Source: CAVPUA01 sp963708805
GTDB lineage: Bacteria; Actinomycetota; Actinomycetes; Mycobacteriales; Jatrophihabitantaceae
Length of the DNA stretch: 64,000 bases
Assembly (NCBI GenBank): GCA_963708805.1
Contig: CAVPUA010000001.1
Location: forward strand, 248,001 to 312,000
Reading direction: 5' to 3'
Part shown: positions 60,064 through 64,000 of the stretch, piece by piece
Numbering within the stretch: the stretch's first letter is position 1
How the letters are laid out: each line of letters begins with the position of its first letter
The notes under the pieces: generated by a model
The model's input: the letters and a program-made list of their open reading frames with translations, nothing else
What the model was told of the DNA's origin: nothing
Databases searched by the model: none
Translations under genes and position numbers: made by a program

Positions 60064-61350
60064 CTATCGGCGGGTCAGGACGACCGTGCCGCCGCGGCCC
60101 GGAGTCAGCGTCACGTTGCGCCGGGCGGGTGGCTCGGGCGCCGGACGATCGGCGACCAGGTCGAAGCGGCTCAGCGCCTCGCGCAGGATCGTGCTGGCCT
60201 CGAGTTGCGCGAACGACGCCCCGAGGCAGCGCCGAGCGCCACCGCCGAACGGGATCCAGGTGTTGGGCAGCAGGGGAGTGCCGAGGAAGCGCGCCGCGTC
60301 GAACTGCTCAGGGGCGTCCCACACGTTGGCGTCGGCCTGGACGAGCGCGATACCGGGATTGACGTTGGTCCCGGCGTCGATGGTGAAGCCGCCGATCTCC
60401 ACCGGCGCCTGCAATTGGCGAGCGACCGCCGCGATCACCGGCCGCCGTCGGAGCGTCTCTTTGGTGACCGCCTCGAGGTAGTCGAGGTCGGCGGCATCGG
60501 CGGCCTGCTGGGCGGCGTCGAGCTGGACCCGATTGCGACCGAGCTCGTGGAAGGCCCACGACAGCGCCGTCGCGGTCGTCTCGTGCCCGGCGAGCAGCAG
60601 CGTGACGAGGTTGTCGCGAAGTTCGGCGTCGGTGAGCGAGCGGTCGGCGTCGACGCTCAGCAGCCGGCTGAGGACGTCCGAGCGCTGCTCCAGATCGGTC
60701 TGCCGGCGACGATCGGCGATCTCTTCGTACAGCAGGCGGTCGAGGTCGGCCTGGTTCTGGAGAAATCCGCGCCAGGGCGGCAGGGACCGCAGCCGCGGGT
60801 ACAGCGAGCCGAGCATGATCACGAAGTTGCCGCCGACCACTCGCTCGACGAGCGGCCGCAGCCGGGCCAGCCGCCGCTCGTCGGTCACGCCGAAGACGAC
60901 CTGCAGGATGATCTCGAGCGTCAGCTTCGTCGTCCGGTCGTGCGTACGGAAGGCGACGCCGGTGGGCCAGGTCTCGACCTCGTCGGCCGCCAGCTTCGCG
61001 ATCAGCTCGCCGTAACCGCGTAGCGCCGCGCCGTTGAAGGCCGGCATCAGCAGCTGGCGTATTCGAAGGTGGTCCTCGCCGTCGAGCAGCAGCACCGAGT
61101 GATCGCCCATGACGGGACGCAGGATCTCGTTGCCCTTACCGGCATGGAACACGGACGCCGATCCGCCGAAGATCTCTTTGATCAGATCGGGGCGAGCCAC
61201 GATCACCAGCTGGCGGCCCTTCGGAGCTATCTTGATCATAAAGACATCGCCGTGTTGCCGGCGAAGGGCGGGCAGCCAGCGGGATCCCCAACGGGCGAAG
61301 AGCAGGGTCTGCACGGGGTAGGGGAGTCGCGATCCCGGAGGAGCCGTCAT
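60064..61350 (-). CDS. cytochrome P450 (second of a tandem pair)
   Basis: A 428-residue soluble P450. The I-helix oxygen-binding motif is AGHETT, the K-helix ExxR is in TKETLRRRPVI, and the haem-thiolate loop is FGGGARRCLGASFA. The N-terminal region PGSRLPYPVQTLLFARWGSR lacks a membrane anchor. It is about as similar to the preceding P450 as expected for a tandem duplication (compare HDRTTKLTLEIILQVVFGVT with SRTTALTLDIILQVVFGVT) and overlaps it by ATGA. The substrate is unknown; the type resembles CYP138/CYP135-like enzymes of mycobacteria. No ferredoxin gene is adjacent. Confidence 0.93.
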   Translation of the reverse strand: MTAPPGSRLPYPVQTLLFARWGSRWLPALRRQHGDVFMIKIAPKGRQLVIVARPDLIKEIFGGSASVFHAGKGNEILRPVMGDHSVLLLDGEDHLRIRQLLMPAFNGAALRGYGELIAKLAADEVETWPTGVAFRTHDRTTKLTLEIILQVVFGVTDERRLARLRPLVERVVGGNFVIMLGSLYPRLRSLPPWRGFLQNQADLDRLLYEEIADRRRQTDLEQRSDVLSRLLSVDADRSLTDAELRDNLVTLLLAGHETTATALSWAFHELGRNRVQLDAAQQAADAADLDYLEAVTKETLRRRPVIAAVARQLQAPVEIGGFTIDAGTNVNPGIALVQADANVWDAPEQFDAARFLGTPLLPNTWIPFGGGARRCLGASFAQLEASTILREALSRFDLVADRPAPEPPARRNVTLTPGRGGTVVLTRR

Positions 61351-62693
61351 GATCGCCGGGCCAGCCGAACCGTGCCTCCCCGTTCGGGCGTCAGGGTGAT
61401 GTTGCGGGCCTTGGGCTGCTCAGGCGTGCCGGCCGCGGCGACATCGAAACGGCGCAGGACGTCACCGACGACCACGGTCGCCTCCATCAGCGAGAACGCA
61501 GCACCGAGGCAGCGCCGCACCCCGCCCCCGAAGGGCAGCCAGGTGTTGGCCGCCGGCTGACCGTCGACGAAACGACGAGGGTCGAAGCGCTCGGGGGCGT
61601 CGAAGTTGTTCGCGTCCTCCTGGACGAGTTGAATTCCCGGCATGATGACCGCACCGACGGGGACGGAGAATCCACCTATTTCATAGGGCTCTTTCTTCAC
61701 CGTACGAGCGACCTCGGAGATCACCGGGTGCAGGCGCATCGCCTCCTTGACGACCGCTTCGAGGTACTCGTCGTCGTGCTGGTCCGCGGCCTGCTGAGCC
61801 CGGGTCATGACGTCGGGGTGCTGGGCCAGCTCGGCGAACGTCCAGGCGAGCGCGGTGGCGGTCGTCTCGTGGCCGGCGAGCAGCAGGGTCACCAGGTTGT
61901 CACGCAACTCGGCGTCGGTCAGCCCCGCGTCGCCCGGAACGCTCAGCAGTCGCGACAAGACGTCGGTGCGCGTGGTCAGGTCGGGCACCCGCCGCCGGTC
62001 GGCGATCTCGGCGTACAGCACCCGGTCGAACTCCTGCTGCAAGTGCCGGTACTGCCGCCACGGCGGCACCTTCTGCAGGTGTCGGTAGGAGTAGCCGATC
62101 ATGACCAGAACGTTCGCGTCGACGACCTGTTCGACCACCGGGCGCAGCTCGGCCAGGCGCTGCTCGTCGGTGACCCCGAAGACGACCTGCAAGATGATGT
62201 CGAGGGTCAAGGCGGTCGTGCGGCTGTGCGTGCGGAACGGCCGGCCGGTGGGCCAGTCGTCCACCTCGGCCCGGCTCAGCTTCTCGATCATCTGGCGGTA
62301 CCCCCGTAGCGGTGCGCCGTGGAAGGCGGGCATCAACTGTCGGCGTACCCGCTGGTGGTCGCCTTCGTCGAGCAACAGCACGGAGTGCAGGCCCATCATC
62401 GGGGCGAGGATCGCGTTGCCCTCGCCGGCGTGCAGGCGATCGGACGAAGCGGCGAACACCTGCTTGATCAGGTCCGGACGGGCGATCATCACGAGGCGTC
62501 GGCGGTGCGGAGGCATCCGGATCAGGAAGACGTCACCGTAGCGGCGGCGCAGCACCGGAACCCAGCGCGCGCGGTGCTTGCCGAACAGGACGGCCTGGAG
62601 CCAGACGGGCAGCCGCGGCCCCGGTGGTTCGGCGGGCGGGGCGCTGTCGGCCGGCCCCGCGGCGGTGTGCGGCCCGTCGGTCAGGGTGCTCAC
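61347..62693 (-). CDS. cytochrome P450 (first of a tandem pair)
   Basis: A 448-residue P450 with AGHETT, EAMRLHPVISEVARTV and the Cys loop FGGGVRRCLGAAFSLM. The N-terminus has a Pro/Ala-rich extension (AGPADSAPPAEPPGPRLPVW). GTG 62693 follows GGAAGGGAG. It is the promoter-proximal gene of the P450-P450-pxpABC run. A 14-bp dyad (TATACGCCCGTATA) lies in the 81-bp gap shared with the divergent LysE gene, consistent with control by the TetR protein at the window end. Confidence 0.93.
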   Translation of the reverse strand: MSTLTDGPHTAAGPADSAPPAEPPGPRLPVWLQAVLFGKHRARWVPVLRRRYGDVFLIRMPPHRRRLVMIARPDLIKQVFAASSDRLHAGEGNAILAPMMGLHSVLLLDEGDHQRVRRQLMPAFHGAPLRGYRQMIEKLSRAEVDDWPTGRPFRTHSRTTALTLDIILQVVFGVTDEQRLAELRPVVEQVVDANVLVMIGYSYRHLQKVPPWRQYRHLQQEFDRVLYAEIADRRRVPDLTTRTDVLSRLLSVPGDAGLTDAELRDNLVTLLLAGHETTATALAWTFAELAQHPDVMTRAQQAADQHDDEYLEAVVKEAMRLHPVISEVARTVKKEPYEIGGFSVPVGAVIMPGIQLVQEDANNFDAPERFDPRRFVDGQPAANTWLPFGGGVRRCLGAAFSLMEATVVVGDVLRRFDVAAAGTPEQPKARNITLTPERGGTVRLARRS

Positions 62694-62721
62694 GGGTTGC
62701 TCCCTTCCTCGTCCCCCGATT

Positions 62722-62735
62722 TATACGCCCGTATA
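62722..62735. promoter_or_regulatory. operator-like dyad between P450 and LysE genes
   Basis: TATACG-CC-CGTATA is an inverted repeat in the AT-rich core of the divergent promoter region (62694-62774), in otherwise GC-rich DNA. TetR-family sites have this form. Confidence 0.5.
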
Positions 62736-62774
62736 TATGCGCCGTCCATCCGGGCGCAGCCTTAGGATCTCGTC

Positions 62775-63386
62775 ATGCTGCTCGCGATCGCCACGTTCAC
62801 GCTGGCGGCGACGCTCATCGTGCTGCTACCGGGCCCGGACACGCTCGTCGTGGTGCGCAACCTCGTGCGGGGCGGTCGGGTCGTCGCCGCCAAGACCGTC
62901 CTCGGCGTGCTGTCGGGCCTGGCCGTCTGGGTCGTCACCGCCGCGCTGGGCCTGTCCGCGGTCCTGCGCGCGAGTCATGACGGCTACCTGGCGCTGCGCA
63001 TCGTCGGCGCCGCCTATCTGGTGTGGATCGGCGTGCAGTCACTGCGCTCGCGCGGCCAGGTCGCCGAGAGCTCCGGTGAGCGGCGCGCGATCGTCGGGCA
63101 GGGCTATGGCGCCGGTCTGCTCACCGACTTGCTCAACCCCAAGGTCGGCGTCTTCTTCGTGACCTTCCTGCCCGGTTTCGTGCCCCACGGCGTCTCGGTC
63201 GGCTGGATGTCGCTCGTCCTCGGTGGCATCTTCGTCGTGCTCACCGCCGCCTACTTCGCCGTGCTGCTCGCCGTGTCGGGGCCGGTGACCCGGTGGATGA
63301 CGACCGCACGCATCCGGCGACGGATGGACCGTGGCACCGGGGTCGTCCTGATCGGCTTCGGCCTCCGGCTCGCGCTGGAGCCTTAA
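62775..63386 (+). CDS. LysE/RhtB-family exporter
   Basis: A 203-residue six-helix exporter of amino acids or derived compounds. The family start is MLLAIATFTLAATLIVLLPG, then PGPDTLVVVRNLVRGGRVV, the conserved YLVWIGVQSLRS and NPKVGVFFVTFLPGFV. ATG 62775 is preceded by AGGATC. It is divergent from the P450 pair and followed 58 bp later by tetR in the same direction. Confidence 0.94.
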   Translation: MLLAIATFTLAATLIVLLPGPDTLVVVRNLVRGGRVVAAKTVLGVLSGLAVWVVTAALGLSAVLRASHDGYLALRIVGAAYLVWIGVQSLRSRGQVAESSGERRAIVGQGYGAGLLTDLLNPKVGVFFVTFLPGFVPHGVSVGWMSLVLGGIFVVLTAAYFAVLLAVSGPVTRWMTTARIRRRMDRGTGVVLIGFGLRLALEP

Positions 63387-63436
63387 GACCGCAAGCTGGA
63401 GCCTAGGAACACAAGCGCGAGTCGTAGGAACGTAAG
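63375..63436 (+). repeat. three imperfect 20-21 bp direct repeats before tetR
   Basis: CTGGAGCCTTAAGACCGCAAG, CTGGAGCCTAGGAACACAAG and CGCGAGTCGTAGGAACGTAAG run head to tail from 63375 to 63436. They share GAG.C..AGGAAC...AAG. The first covers the LysE stop, and the third ends eight bases before the tetR GTG. They may bind the regulator. Confidence 0.6.
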
Positions 63437-63444
63437 GTCGACGA

Positions 63445-64000
63445 GTGGGACACCGCGAGCAACTTCTCGCCGCGGCCCGTCGGCTGCTCGAGACCAAGGG
63501 CTATGCCCATATCACCACGCGCGACCTCGTGGCCGAGTCCGGGACGAACCTGGCCTCGATCGGCTATCACTTCGGGTCGAAGCAGGGACTGCTCAGCGAG
63601 GCGATCGCGGTCGTCCTGCAGGACTGGACCGAGCAGCTCGCCGAGACCGCCATGGCCGCGCCCGGGCTGCCGCCGCTGGCTCGCGGGCGCCTTGCCTGGT
63701 CGTCGTTGCTGGGCGAGCTGCCCGACAAGCGCGCGCTGCTGCTGAGCTACGTCGAAGCGCTCGCGCAGGCTGAACGAACGCCCGAGCTGCGCGAGAAGTT
63801 CGTCCGCAACTACCGCCGCACGCGCGAGCGGGTCGCCGTTCTCGTGTCGGAGTCGTTCGCCGGGTCGTCGGCGGGACCGATCGATGCTGCCGATCCGCGC
63901 TGCCAGGCGATGGCCAGCTTCGTGATCGCGGTCTGCGACGGGCTGGCCATGCAGTACCTGCTCGACCCCGAGGGCGTCCCGAGCGCAGCCGATCTCGATC
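63445..64000 (+). CDS. TetR-family regulator, 3' truncated by the window
   Basis: The frame from GTG 63445 is open to the window end (185 residues). The helix-turn-helix is LAAARRLLETKGYAHITTRD, then AESGTNLASIGYHFGSKQGL, a TetR recognition helix of the SIGYHFGSKQGLL type. The C-terminal domain includes KRALLLSYVEALAQAERTPE and QAMASFVIAVCDGLAMQYLL, the TetR_C pattern of ligand-responsive repressors. It probably regulates the LysE exporter and the divergent P450s; the dyad at 62722 and the direct repeats at 63375 are candidate sites. The stop lies outside the window. Confidence 0.9.
   Translation, partial: MGHREQLLAAARRLLETKGYAHITTRDLVAESGTNLASIGYHFGSKQGLLSEAIAVVLQDWTEQLAETAMAAPGLPPLARGRLAWSSLLGELPDKRALLLSYVEALAQAERTPELREKFVRNYRRTRERVAVLVSESFAGSSAGPIDAADPRCQAMASFVIAVCDGLAMQYLLDPEGVPSAADLD

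Overview
The window is high-GC, gene-dense chromosomal DNA from a mycothiol-producing actinobacterium. Evidence for this is mshB, fdxA, an Lsr2 protein, a 13E12/HNH gene with a mycobacterial-type SOS box, an IdeR-type iron box, and long runs of gene order shared with Mycobacterium (typA - lipoprotein/ABC operon - mshB - fdxA; dapE - LOG - folP - DivIVA-like - tag - DUF3117 - glgA/glgC; rhomboid - metallo-hydrolase - rph - rdgB). The order cannot be fixed from the sequence; a Frankiales/Nakamurellales/Geodermatophilales-type lineage is a guess. Many genes are broken by single-base indels, mostly insertions, that split otherwise conserved proteins. I treat these as consensus errors and annotate each gene as one unit.

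Layout. 0-4.5 kb: 5'-truncated acyl-CoA synthetase, an iron-box-controlled HugZ/DUF2470-type haem-iron gene, a metallo-hydrolase, a TetR regulator and a small membrane protein. 4.5-9.7 kb: DEAD-box helicase, typA, and a lone AbiEi/DUF559-type gene bracketed by two related inverted repeats. 9.7-19.5 kb: aminotransferase plus omega-amidase-like nitrilase, a complete Opp/Dpp-type ABC operon, mshB and its membrane partner. 19.4-28.8 kb: DUF1269 and GNAT genes, fdxA, dapD/dapE, MOSC, two LOG-family proteins, folP, a DivIVA-like protein, tag and an enoyl-CoA hydratase. 29-34.2 kb: DUF3117, leucyl aminopeptidase, divergent glgA/glgC, a FAD oxidoreductase. 34.3-41.8 kb: fused GlcD/GlcF-type oxidase, dapC, then an overlapping ATP-grasp / alpha-E / transglutaminase trio.

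41.8-51.3 kb: CsbD, rhomboid and an Rv1339-like phosphodiesterase, then a TMEM175 channel, YjbQ, a large AfsR/SARP regulator and a DrrAB exporter inserted ahead of rph-rdgB. 51.3-57.9 kb: LexA-controlled, apparently leaderless 13E12/HNH gene, two less-known genes, a NamH-like Rieske/metallo-hydrolase, an Lsr2 paralogue with a duplicated tail, an odd class-I tRNA with a leucine-type UAG anticodon arm, bcp and DUF3618. 57.9-64 kb: 5-oxoprolinase operon pxpABC, two tandem P450s, and divergently a LysE exporter followed by a TetR regulator cut by the window end.

The most interesting signals are regulatory or structural: several dispersed palindromic intergenic elements at gene 3' ends, motifs shared by the tetR and Opp upstream regions 8 kb apart, the SOS box on the 13E12 start codon, the ATP-grasp/alpha-E/transglutaminase operon, the Lsr2 tail duplication and the class-I UAG tRNA. 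No CRISPR array, insertion sequence, prophage or rRNA was found, and no stretch longer than 300 bases lacks a gene.
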